Shown here: in pieces, positions 1-9,895 of the stretch
Numbering within the stretch: position 1 is the first letter of the stretch
How the letters are laid out: each line of letters begins with the position of its first letter
Assembly: GCA_032716605.1 (NCBI GenBank)
Contig: CM064506.1
Span: 23,590,743 to 23,654,742 of the forward strand
Direction of reading: 5' to 3'
DNA from: Paralithodes platypus
Lineage: Eukaryota; Arthropoda; Malacostraca; Decapoda; Lithodidae
DNA: 64,000 nucleotides
Made by a program: the position numbers and the translations under genes
Notes under the pieces: generated by a model
Told to the model about the DNA's origin: nothing
The model's database searches: none
The model's input: the letters and a program-made list of their open reading frames with translations, nothing else

Positions 1-2
1 GG

Positions 3-257
3 GCTGGTGCCGTTCTGATGCAATCAGATGAAGATGGGCTGGAGCACCCAGTCAGTTTCTTCTCAAAAAAGTTCAACTCGGTGCAGAAGAACTATTCAGA
101 AGTTGAGAAGGAACTGCTGGCGATTGTGCTAGCGCTCAGGCACTTTGAGGTGTATGTTCCAGCCTATGGACCAGTTGTGGTGATCTACACCGACAATCAC
201 CCCCTCAAGTTCCTGAATCAATTCCATAACCGGAATATGAGGCTGACCAGGTGGTCA
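3..257 (+). pseudogene. Ty3/gypsy element A: RNase H, first part
   Basis: This is the C-terminal region of a retrotransposon pol polyprotein, entering from outside the window. The reading frame is open from base 3. It shows the RNase H hallmarks GAVL followed by Q, the run SFFSKKFN, then NYSEVEKELLAIVLALRHF and YTDNHPLKFL, ending at RNMRLTRWSL. In this family the RNase H strips the RNA strand during reverse transcription. Translation is cut at a TTAA by a 475-bp inserted element and resumes at 741, so the copy is dead. RT and everything upstream lie to the left of the window. Orientation and family are well supported; the clade within Ty3/gypsy is inferred. Confidence 0.88.
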
Positions 258-261
258 TTAA

Positions 262-736
262 CACCTTAATAGCGGCCTATGCGGTTTATTTATATGTACC
301 GCCCAGCGGGGTGTTTTTAGCCAAAATAGGGCTGTTTACGTGATCATTTTCATGCCTAAATAAGACCCAGAACGTAAAACAAGTATCTATCCCTGAAAGG
401 GCATAAACAGAGCTTTCGAATGACACCATAACGATCCTTTATGATGGCTAGTTTTCTTGCAATCCCGTGCAACGCGAGTGCAAAAAAGCATGTAATTAGG
501 CACTTTCCCATACAATTCCTTATATAGCGACGAGAGAGGTAGGAGGGAGGGTGAGATTCGTGTCATTAGGTTCGCCGCGGTGGTCTGGAGCAGTCATACG
601 CTCGCTACTCTTTCCACCACTTGTCTCTCTCTCTCCGAACATTACGTGCTGAAATTGCCACTCGAGTTATGTCGAGCGCCGCCACATAGTCCAGCTTTAT
701 TTAACTCGACTTATGTGGTGAGCCGCTAATTAAGGG
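262..736. mobile_element. M1 MITE, TTAA-flanked (piggyBac-type), copy 1
   Basis: A 475-bp non-coding insertion flanked by TTAA at 258-261 and 737-740. The ends are inverted: the left begins CACCTTAATAGCGGC and the right, read on the other strand, begins CCCTTAATTAGCGGC. A second copy lies in opposite orientation at 30094-30565. The TTAA duplication and CCY-type ends match piggyBac-type DNA transposons; no transposase is encoded. Removing it together with one TTAA makes the flanking RNase H reading continuous, which confirms the boundaries. The interior has a pyrimidine-rich CT stretch near 635. Confidence 0.85.
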
Positions 737-740
737 TTAA

Positions 741-832
741 TGTCGCAGGAATACAACCTAGACATACGCCATATTGCCGGTTCTGAGAATGTGATTGCAG
801 ATTGCTTATCGAGGGTGGAAGACCCGGGGTAG
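741..832 (+). pseudogene. Ty3/gypsy element A: RNase H, last part and stop
   Basis: This continues the RNase H interrupted at 257. The visible residues run from QEYNLDIRHIAGSENVIADC through LSRVEDPG to a TAG stop at 830-832. The ADCLSR motif normally ends RNase H and is followed by integrase. Here the frame stops a few codons later and no integrase-like reading (HHCC zinc finger, DDE core) follows before the LTR. Element B at 14.8 kb ends in the same way, so the missing downstream integrase is a family trait rather than damage to one copy. Confidence 0.85.
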
Positions 833-1309
833 ATCATCACAAGGGTAGCCTCCTACTTTGGTTTGATTAGTATGTTTACGTCTGGTGCTTGTTGGCTCGC
901 GTGTGTAGCCCAGCGTATTGGGTCGTAAAGTAGGAGTTGCTGTGTTGGTATAGAAGTAAAAACTAGGCTTGCCCCTGTAGTGCAGCCGCCATAAACATAT
1001 TAAAAATATAAAATTCCTATAAAAACTCTTTCTTTGATAGTTACATTTTTTTAAGTATGTTTTGCAGAAATTCTGAGTTGTACTCCTCTCAGAAGGCTGG
1101 GCTAGTGAAGCTCGCTCTTATGAGCATAACTATGTAATTTAATCTATTGTGTTGGGAAGGGTTGTTCATTTTTATAATGTGTTATTTTGATGAGAATTGT
1201 GCTTTACATTTCATTGTCGCTGGGTGGCTAGGAGTGGCGAATTTTGTATGGGTTCTGCGGGTCAGATTTAGAGCTCATAGTTGGAGCCTCTTAAAAAATT
1301 TGGGTGGGG
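833..1309 (+). other. Element A 3' untranslated region with polypurine tract
   Basis: About 480 bp of non-coding DNA between the pol stop and the 3' LTR. It resembles the equivalent stretch of element B (14398-14790, minus): both contain ggcttgcccctgtag followed by a gcagccg-like run and an A/T-rich segment. Just before the LTR the sequence is G-rich (gggtgggg at 1302-1309), fitting the polypurine tract that primes plus-strand synthesis, although it is interrupted by one T. No reading frame here resembles a protein. Confidence 0.7.
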
Positions 1310-3115
1310 TGTGACGCTCACGCTTCCCCCAGAACCGCATGGCTTACTCGCTAGGACTCGCCAGGGCAGAGAATATAGCTACAGTCTACCTATCATTGTG
1401 TACTTTCCTTCTCGAGAAGGCTTGTGTTGCAGACAGTTCAGAACTATTCTTTATTTCCGTCTGTCACAATCCTTTCTATTTTATTTAGTCAATTGAAAGT
1501 ATTGTGTTAAGTAGTTGAATGATGGGAAGGAGAGCGGGAGAGAGAGAGAGACAAGGTGGTGTGACTTGGTAGTGAGTGTGGCGCGTGGCTGGCCCCCTTA
1601 TATAGGCCTCGCGGGATTCGTTGCCTCCTGCCTAACACTGCCTTCTACCCGGCTGCTTACTGGCCGACTGTCGCGCGCCCTCGTGCCATTCTTGCGAACT
1701 GGGACTCCAGCCAGGAGGTCCGTGGGAATATCCTTGTCAGATCCTTCCCAGACAGCATACTCTAAGCATCTCCCTTGAACTGTCCCACACTCTTGTCTTA
1801 GAATCTTTCTCTCCTACTGCCTCTATCATTTCCACTACTTCCTAACCATTTATTAATATCAATTCCCCTCTGGTTCCCTTCATCCACACCTTGAATTGGT
1901 GGCCAGACTGTATTACATACTGGATCTCACATTTCTTATGTACTAGATTAAGGTTTGAAGATAGTCATTGTCTTTTTGGGAGATTGTATTGCTCAGACTG
2001 TCTCCATCAATCATTAATGTTTCTACAGGGTTAAATAATGCTAGACTAGGGATCAGGTACCTTGCTGTTGGTGTTTTCAATGAGTGTAGGCTACTTTTGA
2101 GCTACACGACACTACGTATTCTGTGGGTTACCTGGGTGGATCTTTTGTCTGTGTACCTTGGAGTTTAGACTGTGTAGTGCGTGAGGGCTGCTTGCCTAAT
2201 CCACCCAACACTGTTCTAACTCTATTTGCTTTTACTTTTGAGGGTCGCCAGGAGGATACTCGATACTTGTGATCGAGAATCCTCAAGAGAGCACCCCTTC
2301 ATATTAACATAATCAGGCCACACAGACCCAAGGTTCACACTAGGCTAGGAGCTGCCTCCACCAGAATTCTGTACCTTTGCGCATCCCAGCTAGACTTTAT
2401 TAACCCGGGTAGACATTAGCTGGATTAGATCATATACTCTTTTATGCATACCCATTATTTTTACACAAGCATTTTGAGGTCTAGGTTGCTGTAGAGAGAC
2501 ACAACCAGCATAGACCGGTTTTGTTAATAGGAGTACTACTTTTTCGTGGCGAGCATTATTACAGTTGCACCGCTTATAATATTCTTGTGTCCAATAACAT
2601 TATATGTCCAGCCTTTTTGTGTATTTAGCCTACACGTGCATTGTCCTGCCTCCTGCTATTTTGTGGTTCCATTTCCGATACGTTCTTCTTCTTAGCATCC
2701 AACATTATTCAGAAGATTCCTTGTTCGGTGCTTGAGGACTTTCCCACACCTTCTTTCCATAAGGAGTGACATATATTATTGATTAAAGTAACTTTAAGTA
2801 AACCTTCTTCTTGTTGCATTAGATCACTCTTGTGATTTAATTTAGTTAACTATCTTTTCCTTGTGTACCATAACTAAGCAACCATATGTTATAGGTAATA
2901 GGCTGTTTCAGAGAACATCAGCCTATAGTAGAAGCACATGGATACTGAGATTTAAGATACCCCGCTATCGCAGATATAACTCTGGAGGGTATATGTGTTC
3001 TTTGTTCGACGGGATTATATATCAGGGGTTGGATCTAGCGTTTCAGTTGTTGCATTTATGCCAGTCTAGTCCAATGTATAAGAGCCACTGATTTGTACGG
3101 GACCCGATCGTAACA
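1310..3115 (+). repeat. Ty3/gypsy element A 3' LTR (1.8 kb)
   Basis: The LTR starts TGTGACGCTCACGC and ends GATCGTAACA, so it has the TG...CA termini of LTR retroelements. The same ends and overall layout recur in the solo LTR at 39230-41018 and, reversed, in element B at 12601-14397. The boundary is fixed by the polypurine-like tract on the left and by comparison with the solo copy, whose target duplication is visible. It contains a CG-rich segment with a short GA run (near 1540), a TATATA at 1599-1604, and a long A/T-rich 3' part. At about 1.8 kb it is long for a Ty3/gypsy LTR. The target duplication cannot be checked because the 5' end is outside the window. Confidence 0.85.
1599..1604 (+). 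promoter_or_regulatory. Likely TATA box of the LTR promoter (copy A)
   Basis: TATATA sits about 290 bp into the LTR, just after a CG-rich stretch. The solo LTR has TATATATA at the equivalent place (39643-39650). Conservation between two diverged copies supports a Pol II promoter for the genomic RNA, with the transcription start expected some 25-30 bp downstream. This is inferred from position and sequence only. Confidence 0.5.
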
Positions 3116-4194
3116 CTCTGCTGCTCTTAATTCAGGCACCATCAAGTAAGCCGGTTTTGCCTGATAGTTCCCTTGTGTCTTCTCTCTAAGAGTCCTAATA
3201 AACCTAAGGACCCATGCCATTACATGCCATGACTTCATATATGAGCCATACCGGTCCCAATTCAATATGGCAGTAGGGGCACATGTACCGACAATGAGAG
3301 GGTTCCTTCTGTTTATACCAGTGGTGTCCTCCTATTGAGCCCCCTATTGGGCTGATCATAGCATTTGGTGAGCTGTAATGTAATGCTTTACACACAAATT
3401 AAAACTAAAATAATGCATAACCTCACCCAAACATCACCACCCTGCATCCACCCCCCCCCCCCCCCAAGCTACTTTTTATTATTGACTCCATATAGGTTAA
3501 ATAAATTGTTTAGATGTGAATATTTATTCACAATTTACATAAACCTATTGACCAAATCATAATAGTAATATTAGTAATTCCCCTATATTTTCACAAGCTT
3601 GGTTTTCTTTGAAGCTGAGCCGTTATATTATTGAAATTATTGGAAACATATAATGCAGGTATTTTTTATGAAATTATTAAGATTTACAATATAATATTAT
3701 TTATTTAACCGCAGGGCTTTAAAATTGGTTTATTTTAATTATTTAGTCTAATATACCGGTATATTAAAGTATTTATGCTTTTCGAATGTTGGGAGAATCC
3801 CTGTTTACGTTGAGAAGTGCCTGAATGTGGCTGGTATCAGTTGTGTCTGTGTTGTAACGTTTTCGGTTTAATTATAATGTATCGAGAACACATTCATTGC
3901 CTGTATATACGTTAGGCTATTATGAGCATTTATTTAATACTATGCTAATTTTACCTATGCATTTTTGTTTTTACAGATCTATGACTTAATCAGAAGTAGG
4001 CATAATTATAATTGACTGTAACTTTTGAGTTTTGTGGCTACAAGGCTACCAGCCAGTGCAGAGTGATGAAAAGAACATCTAAAAAGGGTCAGGGACAGGG
4101 AGGCCTTGTAACTTACTGACTGATGCCTGGTATCAGGCTCATCAATATTTATGTGTCATATGTTTCTTACTTATACACATATTTTGGCCTCAAA
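3116..4194. other. No gene seen; A/T-rich intergenic DNA
   Basis: No supported coding region. There is a poly-C run near 3450-3467 and a markedly A/T-rich block at about 3560-3970. Short open frames here have no recognisable domain and no codon structure. The left edge abuts the LTR of element A. Confidence 0.6.
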
Positions 4195-4365
4195 AAGGTC
4201 CCAGAAACTGCTCAAATTTCAAAATTTTCCGGGGGGGCTTACAGCGCCACCCCGGACCCCCCAGCTGCTCAGGCTCGCTTCGCTCCCCACCCACCCACCT
4301 ATCTATGCCAGGGCTACAGCCCCCCCAAATTTTTTTCCCCTGGTGACGCCACTGCTCCCCACCAA
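4195..4365 (-). repeat. Unclassified repeat truncating the BEL/Pao element
   Basis: A C-rich stretch on the plus strand containing gcgccacc, the run cacccacccacc, and cctggtgacgccactgc. It cuts the BEL/Pao RNase H reading at about 4366 and belongs to neither LTR retroelement family. Read on the minus strand it starts with gcagtggcgtcaccaggg, the typical look of a dispersed invertebrate repeat. Class and exact left edge are unknown. Confidence 0.4.
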
Positions 4366-4790
4366 AGCAAAGAAGCAACTAAGGACACATATGAAATCCC
4401 TCTGGTGACTAGATCACTGGGGTTGTCCTCTGTGGACACATAACGAAAATGAGCGCCGGGGACTAATGACTTTATCTCATCAACTCTATTTTGAACATAT
4501 ATAGGCAAAATCTTTTTACTAGACAACCAGCATAGGGTTATCTGGCTGTCCGACCAGAGGTATACATTCTCTATAATCAGCTCGTCCGTGTAGGCCTCAC
4601 ATATATAAAATGCGAGGCGAGCTGCGAGAAGAACAGCAGTCAACTCCATCTTAGGTATGGTGAGACTTAATAGGCGCCACCTTAGCTTTGGCCATTACTA
4701 ACCTACTCACCTCATCACCAACCGCATAGGCCGCTACACCAAATGCTACTGAGCTAGCGTCACTAAATAGAGTGCAGCGTAACCCTCTTA
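4366..4790 (-). pseudogene. BEL/Pao pol: RNase H domain, truncated
   Basis: The RNase H region lies directly downstream of the BEL/Pao RT. Visible motifs are FSDASSVAFG at the start, AKAKVAPIK, MELTAVLLAARLAF, the acidic SDSQITLCWL, and FRYVSTEDNPSDLVTRG near the end. One frameshift lies between the AKAKVAPIK and MELTAVLLAARL segments (near 4650) and another joins it to the RT. The reading ends in the repeat at 4365, so the integrase and the 3' LTR are absent. The DNPSDLVTRG motif is diagnostic of Pao-type elements. Confidence 0.88.
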
Positions 4791-5790
4791 GAATTAGTGA
4801 CCTGACGGGGAAACATGATACCTGTACTATCTATCATATCGTCATAAATACCCTGCCAGTTAGCTCTCATGTCATCTGGAATGGGGACATCCCTCCCACA
4901 CTCTAATCTCCACAAGTCCTGTACGAACCTCCGTGCCCGGATGGTTACCGGTAGCAACACTCCTAGAGGATCGAACACTCTCGCGGTTAGACTTAGAGCC
5001 TCGCGTTTTGTAACCAATGCAGGGCTACTTCCGCGGCAATTTACCTGTAACATATCCTTATCAGTTAGCCACTCAACGCCAAGTACCTTAACCCCGTCTT
5101 GTATGGCGGAAGCTATACCCTTCAGGTGCAACAGTTCCCGCAAACTCTCATTATTTGTGACCCACTCACGTAAAGACAGGTTAGCGCTGGAAAATATTCT
5201 ATGGGCATCCCAACATTGTTGTTGCAAATCACTTACATTATCACCAGTCCCCTGTAAGTTATCAATATACAACCCCCTTTTTAGCTTATTAAGTACTTCA
5301 CTGTTCTCCTGTATCATAGACAGGTGTTTTTGAATGGTAGCATTAAGGAGGAACTGGGAACAGGTGGCCTTGAACAGAACTGCACGGAACCGGTAGACAA
5401 TGTAAGGACTTGCAACATCCAAGGGATCAACGGGCCACAGAAACCTAGTAGCATCCCTATCCTTCTCACTCAACCCCACCATGAGAAATGCTTTCTCAAT
5501 ATCACTCACCCAGGCAAATTGATGGCATCTAAAGTGTAGAAGTACCTGGGTGAGGTCAGCCACTAGCGATGGACCTGTATGGAGACAGTCATTCAGACTG
5601 AACGCCTTCTCGTCCATTCTAGCCGAACAGTCAAACACTATCCGTACAGGCGTAGTAACACTATCCTTAGTAATACCATGGTGAGCTAAGTAGTGAATGG
5701 GATGACCAGCCTGATTCCTGTTTTCTACCCTTTCAATAAACCCCCTTTCTATCTGATTATCCAGAACTTTGTATTCTGTTGACAGTAGTT
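4763..5790 (-). pseudogene. BEL/Pao pol: reverse transcriptase domain
   Basis: About 340 residues in two frames. The segment starts with a conserved stretch (HPIHYLAHHGI, TTPVRIVFDCSA), then NDCLHTGPSLVADLTQVLL, WVSDIEKAFLMVGL with the first catalytic aspartate, FRAVLFKATCSQFLLNATI, and GLYIDNLQGTG. The last is the YVDD-equivalent box, where Pao elements commonly have DN instead of DD. It ends with SLTARVFDPLGVLLPVTIRA, typical of Pao RT. A frameshift near 5785 separates it from the protease frame. The role was to copy element RNA into DNA in cytoplasmic particles. Confidence 0.9.
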
Positions 5791-7140
5791 GGGATCTTTT
5801 ATAAATTTACGCTGCAAGCCTCTCATTCTGCCCAGGGCTAACTTAAAGTTATCAGGTAATTTATCTATGTTATCTCTCCACGGCAGTTCCACTATATACT
5901 GTCCCTGTGCTTCGGAATACTGTACCGTTTCAGAAAATCTATTTAAGACTCTCTCCCCACCCTTACCAGTCTCATTAGGACTTATACCAATATGGTCCGA
6001 GTCCCATAGAGCTGTCAGATCCTTTAATTCTGGAGAATTCCTGCCAATATCTTCCTGTATCTCCACTAAAGGGTCTACTGGTAACTTAAGAACAGTGACT
6101 AACTCTACATGAGTCTCTTCTATATCTGACTGATAAGTGCCACTCAGTGCATAACCATAAATTGTGGGTAACATAACTATACTTCCTTCCCTGACATAGC
6201 CTGAATGTACAAAGTGGTAATAAAAGTCCGCCCCAATCAGTAACCCTATCATATCTCCATCAGTGATACCTGGATCGGCTAATTTGTAACCCCGAGCCTT
6301 AATAGCATTTACCTCCATCTCTAATCCTCTCCCTGGTTTGTATACTGGTAACTCCTCCACCACAACGGCTCTCAATTTACACACCCTTCTTCTGTGATGA
6401 TAGGTTAACTCTACTATTTCATACTCAGTACTACCAAGTGAGCCTGTAAATCCCTGGAGCCTTAGCTGTTCCTTACTGACTCTAACGTAATCAAGCTGCG
6501 ATAAAGCAGAGCGCAAGATGAAGGTACGTTGCGAACATTGGTCCAACAAAGCACTTACTTTACTGGTATGACCGTTTCTGTCGGTCAAGGGAATCTGAAT
6601 GGTAGGTAACAACACTGCATTACGGCCCGAAGCCACAGCCATGGTCACTGTTGGTTCAGGGGCCACTGGTTGTCCAGTTTGTTCAAGGCGTGGTGTCGGA
6701 CACAGAAAATTAAAATGTTTCTGTTGGCAGAATCGGCACGGCCTAATTTTAGGGTTAGTACACCCCTGGCTTCCATGTTCTGACGATAGGCACCCGACGC
6801 ACAATTTCAACTGCCTTGCTCTATTGGCTTTGGCGGGACGGTTCTTGAATTTAGCACACTTTGCCCCAAAATGTCCTGTCTTTAAACACAACTTACATCC
6901 ATACTTCTGCTTGGTATCTGGTTTCTGATACACCGCATATGCTGCTGTGGCGGTCGCCCCAAACTGTTCTAGTGGATTATGTCTACTTTCTAGATTGCAC
7001 ACTTCAGTCTTAAACACACGAACATATTCATCCACATCCAGCCAGTTGTCTTTTAATTCACGCTTAATCACCTCAGAGAGTGCACTAGGAAGTTTATTAT
7101 GCAACAGTACTGCACACATTTCACTTACTGTTACATCCAT
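5749..7140 (-). pseudogene. BEL/Pao gag C-terminus, zinc knuckles and protease
   Basis: A 463-codon open frame. The N-terminal part (about residues 1-60) continues the gag helical domain. Residues about 80-150 hold cysteine/histidine knuckles: CKLCLKTGHFGAKC, then CVGCLSSEHGSQGC, then CRFCQQKHFNFLC. A retropepsin-like domain of the Pao type follows: SALLDQCSQRTFI, where the usual DTGS/DSGS is DQCS, with the downstream IGLLIGADFYY. The C-terminal part runs into the RT fingers (LWDSDHIGI). It is frameshifted relative to the gag N-terminus at about 7150 and to RT at about 5785. The Q and C beside the catalytic D may be inactivating or a family variant. Confidence 0.88.
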
Positions 7141-7154
7141 AGAGCGTAATGACT

Positions 7155-7500
7155 CTAACGCACACTCAAATAACGCGGAAAATCTTTCAGAGTACTGACC
7201 TCCTGGCTAGGATACGGGAAATTACACAGTTTCGCTATGTGAGCTGCTTTGATGCGATCCTTTTGACCATAACTATTTCTTAGAATATTGACCGCTGGTT
7301 CATAACTCGCAGCGACCAAACTAAATCCACTAACAATTTGTAGAGCCTCACCACTAAGTTGTCCCTTTAGATACGTAAATTTCTGAATGTCATTTAAGTC
7401 TGTTTGGGAGTGAACACTACAATCAAAGAGCTCCCGGAAACCCACCCACTGTGTTGGATCCCCGTCAAAAACTGGCAACTTCAGGGAGGGTAGCTTAATA
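7155..7500 (-). pseudogene. BEL/Pao gag N-terminal domain (DUF1759-type), 5' truncated
   Basis: The hallmark LPVFDGDPTQWVGFRELFD is followed by SQTDLNDIQKFTYLKGQL, SGEALQIVSGFSL, and an AVNILRNSYGQ helix. This is the arrangement of the gag domain (DUF1759) that starts most arthropod BEL/Pao polyproteins. Upstream coding is lost near 7500, where sequence changes to T-rich low complexity, so no start codon, leader or 5' LTR is present. Together with 4366-7140 this gives a roughly 3.1 kb, minus-strand, LTR-less remnant with at least four frame disruptions. Confidence 0.88.
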
Positions 7501-7755
7501 CCCTTCTGTTTGGGTCATGTTTTCTTTATGACATTTTTCCTCTCCTCTTCATCTCTATGTATATTATACATTTTTAAATACTTTTTTTTTTTTTTTTTTT
7601 TTTTTCCCCCCCTTCCCTAAAAAAACATGTACAATTATTTATTCTCGGATTCTCTCACTCTCTCTCCCTCTCTTTCTCCACGTACACCGATGGACACACA
7701 CTCACTCTCACCCTCTCTCTCTCTTTTCTGTTATCACCCCCCCCCCCCCCCCCCG

Positions 7756-7795
<40 letters not shown>

Positions 7796-7879
7796 TAACA
7801 ACCACACATGCAGATAATAAACCAAGTAATCATATACTTGCTCCCAGGTGTATCATAAGCTGGAGATTATACTAATTTT
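7501..7879. repeat. Low-complexity block: poly-T, CT, poly-C, (CA)n
   Basis: A poly-T run at about 7581-7605, CT-rich DNA at 7650-7730, a C run at 7737-7754, and an uninterrupted (CA)n at about 7757-7792. No coding or RNA gene signal. Confidence 0.85.
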
Positions 7880-8280
7880 GATATGCGCCTCACGAATGTT
7901 TTTGTTTCAGTTTTTATATACAATTGCTAGACCTCAATAAAGCTCAAACAAACACTCCCAAGACTTCTATCGAAATATGTAGGTATATTTTTCGGTGGAA
8001 TAATGTGCCGGCCAAATGGCTCGCTATCGCTCGCCAGGTAAAACATTGACACATCCATGATACGAAAGGTCTAACTATTGAAAAGGAAATGTGGCGAAAA
8101 GGCTTAAAATCGCCAAAATAATGATGCAAACGTCTTAAAATCTCAAAACTCATGGGGCTTAACATGATGGAGAAGGGGGTAAAGCACGAACTAAAAAAGA
8201 AATCCTCTTCAGAAAGAATGTGAGCGAGATATTTAGCGTTCATAATCCCTCTCTTGTGCATAAATGGCGCAGACAAAACA
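7880..8280. mobile_element. M2 MITE, degenerate copy
   Basis: This carries the M2 core in order: a gctagacctc-like left segment, ttttcggtgg, ccggcc, then ggctcgctatcgctcgccag at 8013-8037, followed by the gacac...gaaaggtcta, aaatcgcc and aaactcatgggg blocks. Compared with the intact copies at 29309-29672 and 47695-48060 it is diverged, and the terminal TTAA sites are not recognisable. Non-coding. Confidence 0.7.
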
Positions 8281-8600
8281 GGAATAATTAACTAATGTTG
8301 AAATGGAAGTTATATATTAAACAAGTCATGCCATGCTACAGGTTTTTTCGAAGAACCAGCTTGTTAACATTCTCTGGAAGTTGCGTTACAAACGTGTCCC
8401 ACAAACAAACAAAAAAAGAAGCAAAACACACAAACAGAAACAAAACAAATATTTGGTCCCAAGTTTTGAGGCAGTGTACACAAAGCCGATACTTCTATTA
8501 TTAACCTACCTGTACATCTATGCCTTGCGTTGACCTTACGTGTGTACTCTCAACTAAGATGCTGTTCAACATAGGTATATAGATAGATAGATAGAAAGAT

Positions 8601-8633
<33 letters not shown>

Positions 8634-9034
8634 TAATGATATATAGATAGATAGATGGAACACGGACATTTTTCTATTGATAAATTTAGACAATTATCTT
8701 GAAGGAGAATCTTGGGCGGATGTTAGTTTTAGTTTGATGGAGGTCTACGAAAGAAACTAAAAACATATTAACAAAATATATAAATGAGGAAATTAATAAG
8801 CCATCCAACAGACTGGCAGACTTACGGGCAAACAGACGAGGATAATGCAAGTTAGACACATACTGTATATAGACAGGTATTTCACATGTTGGAGATCATA
8901 GGCACCAATCGAGCAGGGCAGTACCCAGGGGAGCCTGGGAGGCCACATACAGTAGGCATATGATAATGAATTGCTGGAACTACTGTCTCATTTGCCTGGC
9001 TTCCCCGACAGTTTCTATGTGTGCCTCACCTACG
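8281..9034. other. Intergenic; GATA/GACA microsatellite and M2 scrap
   Basis: A tetranucleotide array (gata and gaca units) spans about 8578-8655. At 8692-8790 there is a fragment of the M2 outer arm (ttatcttgaagg ... gtttgatggaggtcta ... gaaactaa). No gene is seen in the remainder. Confidence 0.65.
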
Positions 9035-9290
9035 CAAACAGTTGTTGTTGTTGTTGTTGTTCCCCAAGCTGCCTGGCCGAACAGCCCCAAGGCCCCGAGC
9101 AAGGCCAAGGCCATAACCGAGCGCCCCCACAGAACCCTCCCTGCCGACCACAATAAAGCCTGGGTGACCGAAGCCACTTCATGGCGGGGAGCTGAGGAGG
9201 GTGCGGAAACGCCTGGGAAACCAAAGCCCCACCCAGGCCCCTGTGCCCCTCAGCAATTATGAAGAGAAAGTTGAGGGGCAAGGGAAAAAT
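9035..9290 (-). mobile_element. LINE 3' end fragment with (AAC)n tail, copy 1
   Basis: On the minus strand a degraded frame ends GLFGQAAWG and runs into an AAC repeat (gtt units at 9043-9061 on the plus strand). The LINE at 63.3 kb ends in the same way: GLFGQAA, stop, AAC repeat. About 40 bp around the junction (aagctgcctggccgaacagc) is nearly identical in both. It is a 5'-truncated copy, as target-primed reverse transcription commonly leaves. The upper limit near 9290 is approximate. Confidence 0.7.
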
Positions 9291-9629
9291 GTGACGCAAA
9301 GAATAATCCAGCTTACTCTCGCAAACACTTCCTCCTCCTATTCATTTCACAACACCTAAAAAGCACACCACACTTCTTTCCAACACACCTAAATTACATC
9401 TAATGTACCTTGATTTTAGTTCTCCATCACTCTTTCATCCTTTGGGGGACACTTGTTCCAGGCAGCTTTGTCTTTTGTATCCTTCGTGCACATAGAAAAG
9501 ACAAATGTAAGTAGAAAAACAACTGGAATCTTCTCATACATATTTTCAGTAATGAGAAGGGCTTAAATTATGGTAAACCTGCCAGAAAGACCAAGTTTGT
9601 TTATAGCTATTTCTTATGTTATCTATTAA
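9291..9629. other. No gene seen
   Basis: Plain A/T-rich DNA with no recognisable repeat or coding signal between the LINE fragment and the split M2 copy. Confidence 0.5.
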
Positions 9630-9892
9630 TCAATGCATTCCTTTATTTCTTAGTTTTCTCGCTAGACCTCCATCAAGCTTAGAAAAAAAAAACCTACACC
9701 CCCCTTCAAGATAAATTTGTAAATTTTTCGGTAGAAAAATGTCCCGGCCGAAGGTCGATTCCTCTTAAAATTTCAGGCTCGCTATCGCTCGCCAGGAAAT
9801 AATCTACACCTAAATGGCACGAAAGGTTTTAAAATTGACAACGAAATGGGTCGAAAGGTGTTAAAATCGCCAAACTAATGGGCCTGAACGTC
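9630..9892. mobile_element. M2 MITE, left part of a copy split by a 2.2 kb insertion
   Basis: The M2 blocks in order: ttctcgctagacctccatcaagctta, the ttttcggtagaaaaatg segment, cccggccgaagg, ggctcgctatcgctcgccag (9776-9797), the gaaaggt...aaatcgccaaactaatgg series, stopping at gaacgtc. The next block of the family (aaatctcaaaac...gagggagaaagggg...ccatcttcccttaa) is found only at 12127-12187. The two parts are therefore one MITE interrupted at a TTA. Confidence 0.8.
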
Positions 9893-9895
9893 TTA

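Noticed and set aside
4869..5333. 154-codon plus-strand open frame
   Set aside because: It is the antisense of the BEL/Pao RT, which has clear domain motifs on the other strand.
9030..9299. 89-codon frame with a hydrophobic start, resembling a signal peptide
   Set aside because: It runs through the LINE 3' end and its AAC tail; another frame matches the LINE terminus at 63.3 kb.
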